64,000 bases of DNA from Kolteria novifilia (GCA_007748055.1 CP036279.1:3968001-4032000); one strand, 5' to 3'; counted from the stretch's first letter, positions 53,128-62,001 are shown. Numbers and translations are program-made. Notes: generated by a model from the sequence alone, not told the origin.

Positions 53128-54588
53128 ATGCCGGTCGAAGAGATTGAGTCGATGGGTATTGTCTCACTCTCACGCTCCCTCAAAGCCGATGTGGAACCCT
53201 TGCCGGGCATTCGCCTCAAACGGCGTCTGGGCAAAGGGGGATCGGGAGAGGTTTGGGAAGCCCTCTCCTCCGATGGCGTCCCCAAAGCGGTCAAATTTAC
53301 CTCCATTCGCCACCGCGCCGCGGCCGCGATCGAGCAAGAACTCTCCCACCTGAAGACGATTCGCTCCATCAAGCACCCTTTCCTCGTCCAAATCGATCAC
53401 GTGGAGGTCGTGGACGAGTCGTTGGTCATGGTGATGGAGTTGGCCGAGAGGAGCCTGGTCGACCGCTTTGCCGAGCGGGTCAATCTCGGCAAACGAGGGA
53501 TCTCACGTGACGAACTGCTCGACTATCTCTCCCAGACCGCCGAAGTTCTCGATCTGCTGAGTAATCGCCACGATCTGCACCATTTCGACATCAAGCCATC
53601 CAACTTGTTGCTCTCTCATGGCCAGATCAAGGTAAGCGACTTCGGACTCGTTCAGGTCCGTACGAGCGGCGAGGACGAGGGACTCCAGACCTTCAGCCCC
53701 GGCTACGCTCCTCCGGAGTTCCTCGAGGGAGCGATTGACGCGACCGCCGACCAGTACGCCCTCGCGGTGACGTACCAAGAGATGCTCACCGGCCAGCGTC
53801 CCTTTCGAGCAACGAGCATTCTCGAACTCGCCGATCAACAACGCTACGAGTCGCCGCACGTCGCCTTGCTACCAAGCAATGACCAAATCATCCTCGGGCG
53901 AGCGCTGCATGCCGATCCGACGCAGCGATTTGGAAGTTGCAGCGAGTTCGTTCAAGCGCTTCGTGCTTCCGACGAGTACGTCAACGATCTGACCGAATCG
54001 AAACTACACCGGCATATCGCCCCGCCCCCCGGATCGGGAGTCGCTCCCGGCGAGCACACGGGACGCAACCCCGGCAAATCGGGCCTCATTCTCCATTTGG
54101 GCAGCAACGCCAACATGACCCCTTCGCCGGGGCCCCATACGCGGCCGGCCCATGAGGAACCCACGCCGAAGCCCGAGCACGAAGAGGACGAGGAGAACCG
54201 CCACGAGGTTCGAGCGACTTTCACCGCGGCCCTGCCCATGGAGATGTACGCCCTGAAACTCCGGGCCTTCATCGACCTCTTCGGCGCGGAAGTGGTCGAA
54301 GCGACCCCGGAGCGATCGGTGCTGCAACTGCGTCCGAAGAGCTTTCTCGGACTCCGCTCTCCGAAGGCTCTCTACGCACGGATCGAAACCCTGCACAAGC
54401 AGGATTCAAAGCGATTCAGCGTCGTCGACATCTGTATTTGGAGCGCCGCCAAGAAGTTGCGCGACGAGGAGTTGATGACGCGAGGGGCTTACCTCATCCG
54501 CGCCCTCAAGTCTTTCTTCATGGCGACCGACGAGAAGGTGAGCTTCAACTTCGAGTCCCGCGACGTCCGCAACGAGTTGTGGAAGTAG
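53128..54588 (+). CDS. Serine/threonine protein kinase with HFD active-site variant
   Basis: ATG 53128 is chosen because AGGAGG stands 5 nt before it; ATG 53101 has no ribosome site. The 486-residue protein has a kinase domain at about 25-285: GKGGSGEVW loop, Lys56 in KAVKF, Glu in the following helix, H-F-D at 152-154 in place of H-R-D (HHFDIKPSNLLL), DFG at 171-173 and GYAPPEFLEG. Thus it is a non-RD kinase, which may not need activation-loop phosphorylation. A proline-rich, charged linker (EEPTPKPEHEEDEENR) leads to a 130-residue C-terminal region with no recognised family. There is no membrane segment. Confidence 0.9.
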   Translation: MPVEEIESMGIVSLSRSLKADVEPLPGIRLKRRLGKGGSGEVWEALSSDGVPKAVKFTSIRHRAAAAIEQELSHLKTIRSIKHPFLVQIDHVEVVDESLVMVMELAERSLVDRFAERVNLGKRGISRDELLDYLSQTAEVLDLLSNRHDLHHFDIKPSNLLLSHGQIKVSDFGLVQVRTSGEDEGLQTFSPGYAPPEFLEGAIDATADQYALAVTYQEMLTGQRPFRATSILELADQQRYESPHVALLPSNDQIILGRALHADPTQRFGSCSEFVQALRASDEYVNDLTESKLHRHIAPPPGSGVAPGEHTGRNPGKSGLILHLGSNANMTPSPGPHTRPAHEEPTPKPEHEEDEENRHEVRATFTAALPMEMYALKLRAFIDLFGAEVVEATPERSVLQLRPKSFLGLRSPKALYARIETLHKQDSKRFSVVDICIWSAAKKLRDEELMTRGAYLIRALKSFFMATDEKVSFNFESRDVRNELWK

Positions 54589-54640
54589 CGTCCCCCATCT
54601 TCGCGTCACCCGTCACCAACGCGGAAGCCTCTGTTCGGCT

Positions 54641-56797
54641 CTACTTGTCGTCGGCCAGGGACACGACGCGAAAACCGAGGTAGCTCTTCCGTCTGGCTTG
54701 CGGCGACTTGAGCCGGCTCGTCGATCGGCAGTCCGCCGGGCCGTTGCCCCAACTTCCCCCACGGCACGCTCGATCCGACAGGAGGAACGAGCCACGAAGG
54801 TTCAGCGCCGGCGACCAATCGTAGTGCTCCAGCGTGAACGGGTCGAAACACCACTCCCAGACGTTCCCGTGCATGTCGTGGAGCCCGAAGCCGTTGGCGA
54901 GTTTCCGCCCGACCAGGTGCGCGTGCGCTTCCCCGTTGCCTCCCGCGTTGCCGTTGAACCAACCGTGCTTTTCCAACTCCCGTTCCGAGTCACCGAACGA
55001 GTAGCTCGTCGACGTCCCCGAGCGAGATGCGTACTCCCATTCCGCCTCGGTGGGAAGACGGTAGAAGCGCCCATCCTTCTCACTCAAGCGTCGACAGAAT
55101 TCGTTCGCGTCGCGCCAATTGACGAAGACGGCCGGATAATCGTCGCCGACGTTGACGAACTCCTGGCCCGCCCAGGGCTCCGTCCCCATCACCTCTTTCC
55201 ACTGCCCCTGCGTGACTTCCGTCGCTCCGACGTAGTAGGCCTTGTTCAGCGTGATCCGCTTCGCCGGGCTCTCCCCGTTGATCGCTTCCCTCGAGCCCAT
55301 CTCGAACGTTCCCGGAAGGACGAGTTTCAGCGTCATCCCGACCGAGTTCGTGATCGTGCGGTCCAGGTGGGTCGCCCGGTCTGCGGGTAGAGTGGTCGTC
55401 GCGCTCGCGAAGACCAGTGACGGGTTCTTCAATTGCGCGTGATCGTCGGCATGATCCGTTTTTGCCGACAGGGAACTCGTCCCGGCTCCGCTGGTCGGCT
55501 TCATCGCGTCAGCCGTCGATGGGTTGGTCGTCGGCGTTTCCGAATGGTGGCCGGCGTGCTTCCCCGTGGAAGGAGTCTCCTTGTCCTCCTCGCCGTGGGG
55601 AATCACCACCACAGGTGGCGGGTCGTGCTCCTCGGATTGCCAGGGAAGCTTGAACTCCATCGTCATCGGCAAAGTGACAGCGGCCACGGTGCTGAAGACC
55701 AGCGTCGGCGCCCACCACTTCTTGACGATCTGACTTCGAGCGCTCGCGAAGTCCGCTCTCGATTCCGGAACCGTGTCGCGCGAGGCATGCCCCGCGGTCT
55801 CGAACTGACCGGCGGTCAAGAGCGTCGCGGCATCCTCCTTCGACGCTCCCATGGGCGTCTTAGGACCGACGCCCGAAAGGCGGCTATCGCTCAACGTCGC
55901 ATCGTCGCGCCCGACGACCGAGCGCATGGGAGCACCCTGCCGCGTTCTCCAGCGTGACGCGATCTCGGTCTCCGACCGCTGGATCAGTTCCTCGACGAAC
56001 GCGAGGCAATTGGGCCAGCGCTGGTCGGGTTCCTTGGCGAGCGCCCGGGCGACCACGCCCCGTTCCTCCTCGGGCAAGGGCGACAGGTTGGGCTCTTCCT
56101 CCATCGTCGAGCGAATGTACTGATAGATTTCCCCCGCTTGGTACGGGAGTTTGCCGCAGCGCAACTGGAAGTAGGTGACGACGAGCGAGTATTGGTCGCT
56201 GCTAAACGCGACGTTCGACTTGAAAGTCTCAGGAGCCGTGTACCAAGGCGTCATCGATCCGGTGTGGCTTGCTTGGCTGGTCTTCAAGACCTTCGCCAGC
56301 CCGAAATCGGCGACCTTCGCCGAATCGCCGACCAAGAAAATGTTCTGCGGTTTGATATCGCGATGCTGGATCCCGACGAGTGCTCCATCGGGGCCGACGT
56401 GACGCGGTTCGTTGAGAAAGTCGAGCGCCGACGCCGATTCGCGCATGTAGCCGAGCAGCTCGCCCTTCGGAATGCCGGTCAGGCCCGACTCACGGCACTC
56501 CTTGAACCGCTCCCACAGGCTGCGATCGCAAAGCGATGTCGCGATGACCAAGCGATCGTCGATCTGCACGGCGAAATGAATGTCCAGCAGATGCGGATGG
56601 CGGATGTTGCGAATCGCGTGCAGGGCGCGGAGTTCGGGATCGGCCTTCTGGTCCTCCATGCGGATGAACTTGAGGGCGACCTCGACGCCACCGGGGGCGC
56701 TGGCCTTCCAAACTTGTCCAAACCCACCTTCGCCCAACAACTTAAGGAGTTTGTAGCCTGGGAGGGGCTCCGTTCCAACATCGATGAGAAGGGCCAT
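54641..56797 (-). CDS. Membrane serine/threonine kinase with C-terminal FGE-like (sulfatase-modifying factor) domain
   Basis: ATG 56797 (GGAGG 7 nt upstream) gives 718 residues. The kinase domain (about 10-275) has GEGGFGQVW, Lys43, HRDIKPQN (145-152) and DFGLAKV. A segment at about 361-380 (WWAPTLVFSTVAAVTLPMTM) would cross the membrane, followed by a Pro/Thr-rich stretch. From about 480 to the end is an FGE-like domain (MTLKLVLPGTFEMGS, VTQGQWKEVMG, YRLPTEAEWEYASRSG, MHGNVWEWCFD, CRGGSWGNGPADCRSTSR). Only one of the two active cysteines is present (GSWGNGPADC where true enzymes have GSW-x-C), so sulfatase activation is not expected. It is convergent with the other kinase gene, stops 53 bp apart. 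Confidence 0.9.
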   Translation of the reverse strand: MALLIDVGTEPLPGYKLLKLLGEGGFGQVWKASAPGGVEVALKFIRMEDQKADPELRALHAIRNIRHPHLLDIHFAVQIDDRLVIATSLCDRSLWERFKECRESGLTGIPKGELLGYMRESASALDFLNEPRHVGPDGALVGIQHRDIKPQNIFLVGDSAKVADFGLAKVLKTSQASHTGSMTPWYTAPETFKSNVAFSSDQYSLVVTYFQLRCGKLPYQAGEIYQYIRSTMEEEPNLSPLPEEERGVVARALAKEPDQRWPNCLAFVEELIQRSETEIASRWRTRQGAPMRSVVGRDDATLSDSRLSGVGPKTPMGASKEDAATLLTAGQFETAGHASRDTVPESRADFASARSQIVKKWWAPTLVFSTVAAVTLPMTMEFKLPWQSEEHDPPPVVVIPHGEEDKETPSTGKHAGHHSETPTTNPSTADAMKPTSGAGTSSLSAKTDHADDHAQLKNPSLVFASATTTLPADRATHLDRTITNSVGMTLKLVLPGTFEMGSREAINGESPAKRITLNKAYYVGATEVTQGQWKEVMGTEPWAGQEFVNVGDDYPAVFVNWRDANEFCRRLSEKDGRFYRLPTEAEWEYASRSGTSTSYSFGDSERELEKHGWFNGNAGGNGEAHAHLVGRKLANGFGLHDMHGNVWEWCFDPFTLEHYDWSPALNLRGSFLLSDRACRGGSWGNGPADCRSTSRLKSPQARRKSYLGFRVVSLADDK

Positions 56798-56952
56798 GCG
56801 CGTCCTCCAAAGCACCCACCCAATCCCGCAAGGGGATGTATCATGCCGAGCTTTAGAGGATGTTCAGTGGTGTGTCAATGGATCGCGGACGCCAGAGCTT
56901 TCACGGGCAGCCCCACGGACTCTCAATGTCGGCCTCTCTCTGCCTTGGGTGC

Positions 56953-56975
56953 CATGCCCACGCCCCGTGGGCATG
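56953..56975 (+). repeat. Family A core palindrome, copy A6 (core only)
   Basis: CATGCCCACG and CGTGGGCATG (perfect 10-bp arms, 3-nt loop) are preceded by GGGTGC. The full element ends are not visible. The rest of the roughly 400-bp gap between the kinase start and the HDAC-like gene shows no gene; short frames there look spurious. Confidence 0.7.
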
Positions 56976-57196
56976 CTGGAAAAGACTCATCACTCAAGGG
57001 TTCCCCCGCGCAAATACCGATTCCCCCCTCTCGTCAACGGGTAGCCCCGGTTGCTCCGCTACTTGGGTGGCGTAGCCGCAAGAAGTCGTGAGCGAAGGTT
57101 GAACACTGGGAAGAGAGCGTTTCCCGTTCTGGAAACGTTGAATGAGTTGGCTGAACCAATCGCCGATCGCCATCGCAGAACTCCCAAGTTGACCGA

Positions 57197-58099
57197 TCAC
57201 GCGTCACAGCGTCGGGCCGCTTCGCGAACGCTCTCCCAATGAATGTCGACGATGTCCTCGACGTTCGGCGCGTAGCCGCCGGCCATCGTCATCGCGACAG
57301 GAAGCCCAGTGTCTTGGCAACGGTCAAAGACCATGCGATCGCGTTCGTGCAGACCCTCCTTGGTAAGCGAGAGCCTTCCGAAGCGATCGTCGACGAAGGG
57401 ATCGGCCCCTGCCAAATAGATGACGATCTCGGCCTTGGCCCGCTCGATCGCTTGATCGAGTCCTCGCTCGAGAGCCGCGAGATAGCCCCCGTCGCTGGTG
57501 CCGTCCTCGAGAGCGATGTCGAGATCACTCGACTCCTTGCGGTAGGGATAGTTGCGAGCCCCATGGATCGAGAAGGTGAAGATCGCCGGATCGTCACGGC
57601 AAAGAGCGGCGGTGCCGTTGCCCTGATGAACGTCCGCATCGACGATTAGCACCCGCCCAACCACGCCCTCTCGCTGGAGCACCCTCGCCGCGACCACGCT
57701 GTCATTGAAGACGCAATACCCTTCTCCGCGCTCGTGGAACGCGTGGTGCGTTCCGCCGGCGAGATTCACCCCAAAGCCATCGCGAAGTGCCGCCCGAGCC
57801 GCCTCGATCGTCGCTCCCGTCGAGCGCCGCGATCGCTCTACCAATTCCAAGGACCAGGGAAAGCCGATGCGACGCACTTCGTCCGGTTTGAGAAGTCCCT
57901 TCTGAACGCGCTCCAGATAGTCGCACGAGTGCGCGAGAGCGAGCTGCTCATCGCTCGCCGCCGGCGGCGTCGGATCGACGCCCTCGGGAATGAGCCCCGC
58001 TTGCCGGACGCGCTCGGCCAGCATCCCGTATTTGCTCATCGGGAAGCGATGACGATCCGGCAACGGCAACATGAACTGGTGCGTGGTCAGGATGCGCAA
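57197..58099 (-). CDS. Histone-deacetylase-family amidohydrolase (TTG start)
   Basis: The start is TTG 58099, with AGAGGA 7 nt upstream. The 300-residue protein has GGTHHAFHERGEGYCVFND (catalytic His118 and His119) and IVDADVHQGNGTA (zinc ligands Asp156 and His158), then AGADPFVDDRFGRLSLT with the third zinc ligand. In bacteria such proteins include acetylpolyamine and acetoin-related deacylases; the substrate here is unknown. It follows the carboxymuconolactone-decarboxylase-like gene by 21 bp, on the same strand, so the two are likely co-expressed. Confidence 0.9.
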   Translation of the reverse strand: MRILTTHQFMLPLPDRHRFPMSKYGMLAERVRQAGLIPEGVDPTPPAASDEQLALAHSCDYLERVQKGLLKPDEVRRIGFPWSLELVERSRRSTGATIEAARAALRDGFGVNLAGGTHHAFHERGEGYCVFNDSVVAARVLQREGVVGRVLIVDADVHQGNGTAALCRDDPAIFTFSIHGARNYPYRKESSDLDIALEDGTSDGGYLAALERGLDQAIERAKAEIVIYLAGADPFVDDRFGRLSLTKEGLHERDRMVFDRCQDTGLPVAMTMAGGYAPNVEDIVDIHWESVREAARRCDA

Positions 58100-58120
58100 A
58101 CGGGATTCCTCTGAGGTCTG

Positions 58121-58507
58121 TCAGTCCCCCTTCTTCTCCTCGGCGACCACTTCGGCCGCGGTCGCGAGACCTTCCCACGCGGCGGGGAAACCGGCGTAGG
58201 GGGCGATATGAAGCAACGCCTCCATGATATCTTGATGCGTCGCCCCGTTGTGCAGCGCCATCTTCACATTGAGCTTCAACGCCCGCTCGCGGCCCAACGC
58301 CGCCATCGTGGCGACCGTGATGAGACTCTTCGTCCGCCGATCGAGGCCCGAGCGACTCCAGATCTCTCCCGACACGAATTCGACGACGTATTCGGCGAAG
58401 TCGGGACAGGCCTTGATCCACTCCTCGCGGACCTCGCGAGCATGCTCGACTCCCATCATCTGCTCGATCAGTTTCCAGCCCCGTTCCTTGCGATCAGTCG
58501 GATTCAT
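58121..58507 (-). CDS. Carboxymuconolactone-decarboxylase-family protein
   Basis: ATG 58507 has GGAG 8 nt upstream; the frame continues beyond it but those residues are not conserved. The 128-residue protein ends with KMALHNGATHQDIMEALLHIAPYAGFPAAWEGL, the hallmark of this family, preceded by GEIWSRSGLDRRTKSLITVATMAALGRERALKLN. The C-x-x-C of AhpD-type members is absent (the position reads ALHNG), so it is not an antioxidant thiol protein; a lactone decarboxylase or unknown activity fits better. It precedes the HDAC-like gene by 21 bp. Confidence 0.92.
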   Translation of the reverse strand: MNPTDRKERGWKLIEQMMGVEHAREVREEWIKACPDFAEYVVEFVSGEIWSRSGLDRRTKSLITVATMAALGRERALKLNVKMALHNGATHQDIMEALLHIAPYAGFPAAWEGLATAAEVVAEEKKGD

Positions 58508-58649
58508 CCGTTCGTCTCCAGGTTCGTGCGCCACCTCAACCGGTGAGCCGCCATTCTTTTTCCCTTGAAGGCCCCCATGCCCATCGTTACGGTGCCCACC
58601 GGATGCCGGCAATTCATTCCAATGATCAACGCACCAGGGGGAACTGTCC

Positions 58650-59342
58650 ATGCTACGTTTCATCGGTTGGGCCGCGATGCTCGGACTCTGCGTCTGGGTC
58701 ACTTCGGAAACCATCACCTCACGAACGCTCGCGGACGAGTCCGGCTGGACCGAACTCTTCAATGGCAAGAACCTCGATGGATGGAAGGTCTGGCTAAGCA
58801 AGTCCGACACGCCGCCCGAGGAGGAGATCAGCGTCAAGGATGGCGTGATCGATGTCCGCGGAGACGTGCGCGGCTATCTCATCTCCGACAAGGAGTACGG
58901 CAATTTCGTCCTGAACTTCCAGTGGCGCTGGTCGGGGGATCTCGAGAAGAAACGGGGCCGCAACAGCGGCGCGTTCGTTCGGGTGATCGGTCCCGATCGG
59001 ATCTGGCCCAAAGGGGTCGAGGCGCAGCTCATGGCGGGGCATGCCGGCGACTTTTGGCTCGTCGGCGGAGCCAAGTTGACCATCGACAAGAGCCGGCAGG
59101 ACAAGCGCGTCGCTCGTCACTACTTCCGCACGAAGGACGGCGTCGAAAAGCCCCTCGGCCAATGGAACGACTACAAGATCGTCTGCGACGGCGGCACGAT
59201 CAAACTCTTCATCAACGGCGAGCTCGTCAACGAGGGGACCGATTGCGACATCCCCAAGGGGAAGATCCTCTTCCAGTCCGAGGGAGCTCCCATTCAATTT
59301 CGTAACATCAAGATCAAGCCGTTGACCGGGTCGACGTCCTAG
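58650..59342 (+). CDS. Exported DUF1080 (3-keto-disaccharide hydrolase) protein
   Basis: ATG 58650 follows GGGGGAA with 6-nt spacing and starts a signal segment (LRFIGWAAMLGLCVWVTS). The product has 230 residues. WTELFNGKNLDGWKVWLSK opens the DUF1080 domain, with VLNFQWRWSG, GRNSGAFVRV and IQFRNIKIKPL at the end. The protein is a single domain, unlike the fusion at 20404-22530. Enzymes of this group hydrolyse 3-keto-glycosides, but the catalytic residues are not certain here. It is divergent from the gene at 58121-58507 with 142 bp between starts. Confidence 0.9.
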   Translation: MLRFIGWAAMLGLCVWVTSETITSRTLADESGWTELFNGKNLDGWKVWLSKSDTPPEEEISVKDGVIDVRGDVRGYLISDKEYGNFVLNFQWRWSGDLEKKRGRNSGAFVRVIGPDRIWPKGVEAQLMAGHAGDFWLVGGAKLTIDKSRQDKRVARHYFRTKDGVEKPLGQWNDYKIVCDGGTIKLFINGELVNEGTDCDIPKGKILFQSEGAPIQFRNIKIKPLTGSTS

Positions 59343-59404
59343 GGGACGGGCGGTGGGGTCGGCGGTGGAGTCGAGTGGGGGTAGCGACAGCGCACTCGCG
59401 CATA

Positions 59405-59472
59405 CCCACGCAAGCGTGGGGCATGGCACCCGGCGTAGGGCATGGCACCCGGCGTAGGGCATGGCACCCGGG
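59405..59472 (+). repeat. Family A core remnant followed by 19-bp tandem repeats
   Basis: CCCACG-CAAG-CGTGGG (59405-59420) is followed by GGGCATGGCACCCGGCGTA at 59419 and again at 59438, with a shortened third copy at 59457-59472. The GGCATGGCACCC motif is the right shoulder of the family A core, so the array looks like slippage of part of an element. It lies in the 241-bp gap before the alcohol dehydrogenase gene. Confidence 0.75.
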
Positions 59473-59583
59473 AACAGATACTTCACTCATGGGCTTTGCA
59501 CTCGGAAGAGTCTTGAAGAGGAAGACGGACCAATCAATGAGCGGGAGTTGTCGGGGAGATGACTCCCGTGAAGAGGAGCCATC

Positions 59584-60753
59584 ATGTCGCTGAGCTACGA
59601 CCTGCTCACCCCGTCGAAGATCGTCTTTGGCTGGGGAAGACGAAACGAAGTGGGTCGGCTCGCCAAGAGCCTCGGGCGGCGAGCCTTCCTCGTGAGTGGC
59701 TCGCGTACGCTCGAGAAGCAAGGCGTGCTCGAGGAGTTGACCAACCACTTGCGCGAGGCCGAGGTCGACGTTATTCCCCTCGCGTCGATCTCCCATGAGC
59801 CGGAAGTGACCGACGTCGACGAAGCGACCGCACGACTGCGATCGCACGATCCTGGACCCGGCGATCTCGTGATCGGCATCGGCGGTGGCGCGGCGCTCGA
59901 TCTCGCCAAGGCGTTGACCGCGATGGCGACCAACGCTGAGAGTCCGACCGTCAAGGACTACCTCGAAGGGGTCGGCAAGGGTCTTTCGCTCAACGTCCCG
60001 CCTCTCCCGATGCTGGCGATGCCCACGACCTCGGGAACCGGGAGCGAGGCGACCAAGAACGCCGTGATTTCGTCCTACGACCCGCCCTTTAAGAAGAGCC
60101 TTCGCTCCGAGCAGATGGTGCCGAAGATCGTCCTCGCCGATCCCGAGCTGACGGTCTCCGCGCCGCCGACGGTGACCGCCTACAGCGGGATGGACGCGAT
60201 CACGCAGTTGCTCGAAAGCTACATTTCGTGCCGCGCCAAGCCGATCCCCAAGGCCCTGGCGCTGCACGGTCTGCAACGCGCCCTTCCCGCGATCAAGGAA
60301 GTCTGCCGCGACGGAACCTGCCGCTGGGCGAGGGAGAACATGGCCCACGCCGCGCTGCTCTCCGGCATCGCTCTGGCCAACTCCGGCCTCGGGATGGCTC
60401 ACGGCGTCGCCGCGGCGCTCGGCGTTCACGCCAAGGTCCCCCATGGGCTGGCGTGCGCGGTGATGTTGCCGGTGGCGCTGCGCGTCAACCGAGAGGCCGC
60501 GGAGGAGGATTTGGCGACCTTGGCGCCGCTGTTGGCGAAGCCCGGACCCAACGAACCGCCGGCCGACGCCTTGGTGCGGACCATCGCCGAACTCTGCGAC
60601 GCGGTCGCGATCCCCAAGCGTCTCTCGGAGATCGGAGTCTCCGCCGACCAGATCCCCCGAATCGTGACGAGCTCCCGGGGCAACAGCATGAACGGCAATC
60701 CCCGCGAGCTGCCGGATGACGAGTTGACCAAGATCCTGGAGGAGATGCTGTGA
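59584..60753 (+). CDS. Iron-containing alcohol dehydrogenase
   Basis: ATG 59584 has AGGAG upstream with 7-nt spacing; the product has 389 residues. The NAD-binding GIGGGAALDLAKAL and MLAMPTTSGTGSEATKNAVI blocks are followed by the metal-binding region: GMDAITQLLESYIS, GLGMAHGVAAALGVHAKVPHGLACAVMLP with its two histidines. It probably oxidises a small alcohol or reduces an aldehyde in the cytoplasm. The PfkB kinase gene starts within its stop codon (GTGA), so both act in one pathway, perhaps of a sugar alcohol or polyol. Confidence 0.93.
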   Translation: MSLSYDLLTPSKIVFGWGRRNEVGRLAKSLGRRAFLVSGSRTLEKQGVLEELTNHLREAEVDVIPLASISHEPEVTDVDEATARLRSHDPGPGDLVIGIGGGAALDLAKALTAMATNAESPTVKDYLEGVGKGLSLNVPPLPMLAMPTTSGTGSEATKNAVISSYDPPFKKSLRSEQMVPKIVLADPELTVSAPPTVTAYSGMDAITQLLESYISCRAKPIPKALALHGLQRALPAIKEVCRDGTCRWARENMAHAALLSGIALANSGLGMAHGVAAALGVHAKVPHGLACAVMLPVALRVNREAAEEDLATLAPLLAKPGPNEPPADALVRTIAELCDAVAIPKRLSEIGVSADQIPRIVTSSRGNSMNGNPRELPDDELTKILEEML

Positions 60754-61676
60754 TTCTCGCCGCGGGCCTAACCCCAGCCTGGCAGCAGATCCTCTGCTTG
60801 GACGACCTGGAGTTGGGCGAAGTCAACCGAGCGTCGAAAGCGACCTGGTGCGCTTCGGGCAAAGTCATCAACGTCGGCATCGGCGCCCATCACCTCGATG
60901 GCAACGTCAAGGTCCTCGCCCTGGTCGGCAGTTGGTCGGGCGACGCGCTGGCCGAGGAACTGACGGCGCTGGGGATCCCCACCCATCTGATCTGGACCGA
61001 TGTCCCGACGCGTGTCTGCACCACCTTGATTGAACAGAGCGGCCCCCGGATCACCGAACTGGTCGAGAACGCCCGGCCGATCGAGAACGAGGCGATCACG
61101 CAGTTCGTCGAGGCCTACGCGAAGGAACAAGAGGGAGCCAAGGCGGTCGTCCTCTCCGGGTCGCTGCCTCCGGGAGCCCCCAAGACAATCTACCGCGACC
61201 TCATCGCGAAGACGTCGGCGCCGGTCGTCCTCGATGCCCGCGGGCCGGAGCTCAAGGAAGCTCTCTCCACTCGTCCTTTCGTCGTGAAGCCGAACAAGCA
61301 GGAGCTGGAGGCGACTGTCGGCCGGCCGCTCGAGACCGAGAACGAACTCGTGGCGGCGATGCGCGAACTCGTCGAGCAGGGTCCGGAGTGGGTTGTGATC
61401 ACCCAGGGAGGCAAGTCGGTCTATGCCGCCAGCCGCGATCGGGTCTTCACTTGCACGCCTCCGAAAGTCGCGGTCGTCAACGCGATCGCGTGTGGCGACT
61501 GTTTCGCGGCGGGGCTGGCGTGCGCCATCGGGCGTGGACGCACGATGGAACAGTCCATCCCGTTCGCCGTCGCGGCCGCGGCCGAGAATGCCCGCATGCT
61601 GCTTCCAGGCCGACTGGAACGGCGGCGAGTCGACATTCTCGCGGAAACGATCGCGATCTCTCCCTTTTCCCCCTGA
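60750..61676 (+). CDS. PfkB-family sugar kinase, 1-phosphofructokinase-like
   Basis: GTG 60750 overlaps the alcohol dehydrogenase stop. The 308-residue protein starts ILAAGLTPAWQQILCLDDL, as 1-phosphofructokinase and tagatose-6-phosphate kinases do. It carries KVINVGIGAHHLDGNVKVLALVG, VVLSGSLPPGAPK and VVKPNKQELEA. The catalytic block reads VNAIACGDCFAAGLA, with Ala-Cys-Gly-Asp in place of the usual Gly-Ala-Gly-Asp; the Asp base is kept. It phosphorylates a sugar or sugar phosphate, probably the product of the neighbour enzyme. Confidence 0.88.
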   Translation: MILAAGLTPAWQQILCLDDLELGEVNRASKATWCASGKVINVGIGAHHLDGNVKVLALVGSWSGDALAEELTALGIPTHLIWTDVPTRVCTTLIEQSGPRITELVENARPIENEAITQFVEAYAKEQEGAKAVVLSGSLPPGAPKTIYRDLIAKTSAPVVLDARGPELKEALSTRPFVVKPNKQELEATVGRPLETENELVAAMRELVEQGPEWVVITQGGKSVYAASRDRVFTCTPPKVAVVNAIACGDCFAAGLACAIGRGRTMEQSIPFAVAAAAENARMLLPGRLERRRVDILAETIAISPFSP

Positions 61677-61973
61677 CCGGAGTCTCTCCGGCCCCCCGAA
61701 GGACCGCCCCGCCAAAGTAAATCCTGTCCGAGTTCGGTCGCGCCGCGTGAGGCCAATCATCACCACAACCACTAACCAGCAAGCAGTTTACAGCACATGC
61801 CCGAGACTCGCCCAACGGTGGCGAGGTCGTCTCCGATCGGCCGCAATCGCGTTGGGTCTTCGACCACGCACCGAGACCCAGGCAAAAGATGTTGAAAAAC
61901 GGAGAGGATTTACTGTCCCCTGTTGAGGCGTAATCCGTATTAGCTGTGGGAAGCACAGCTTGTTGGGCATCAC
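61677..61973. other. Intergenic region, no gene recognised
   Basis: About 300 bp follow the kinase gene. Frames that cross it are short and not conserved. No terminator hairpin with a T-run and no tRNA-like structure was found. Confidence 0.5.
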
Positions 61974-62001
61974 TTGACGGAACCAACCCGAGCGCTACGA
62001 T
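61974..62001 (+). promoter_or_regulatory. Candidate sigma-70-type promoter of csrA
   Basis: TTGACG (61974-61979) and TACGAT (61996-62001) are spaced by 16 bp and lie 82 bp upstream of the csrA start. Five of six positions match the -35 consensus and four of six the -10. Confidence 0.45.

Noticed and set aside
54641-56070. FGE-like domain as the enzyme that activates the sulfatases in this window
   Set aside because: One of the two catalytic cysteines is missing and the domain is fused to a membrane kinase.
56860-57196. Several short frames in the gap before the HDAC-like gene
   Set aside because: They overlap a repeat core, lack ribosome sites and show no conserved pattern.
59314-60444. 376-residue open frame opposite the iron alcohol dehydrogenase
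   Set aside because: Antisense shadow; the plus-strand gene has the full dehydrogenase signature.
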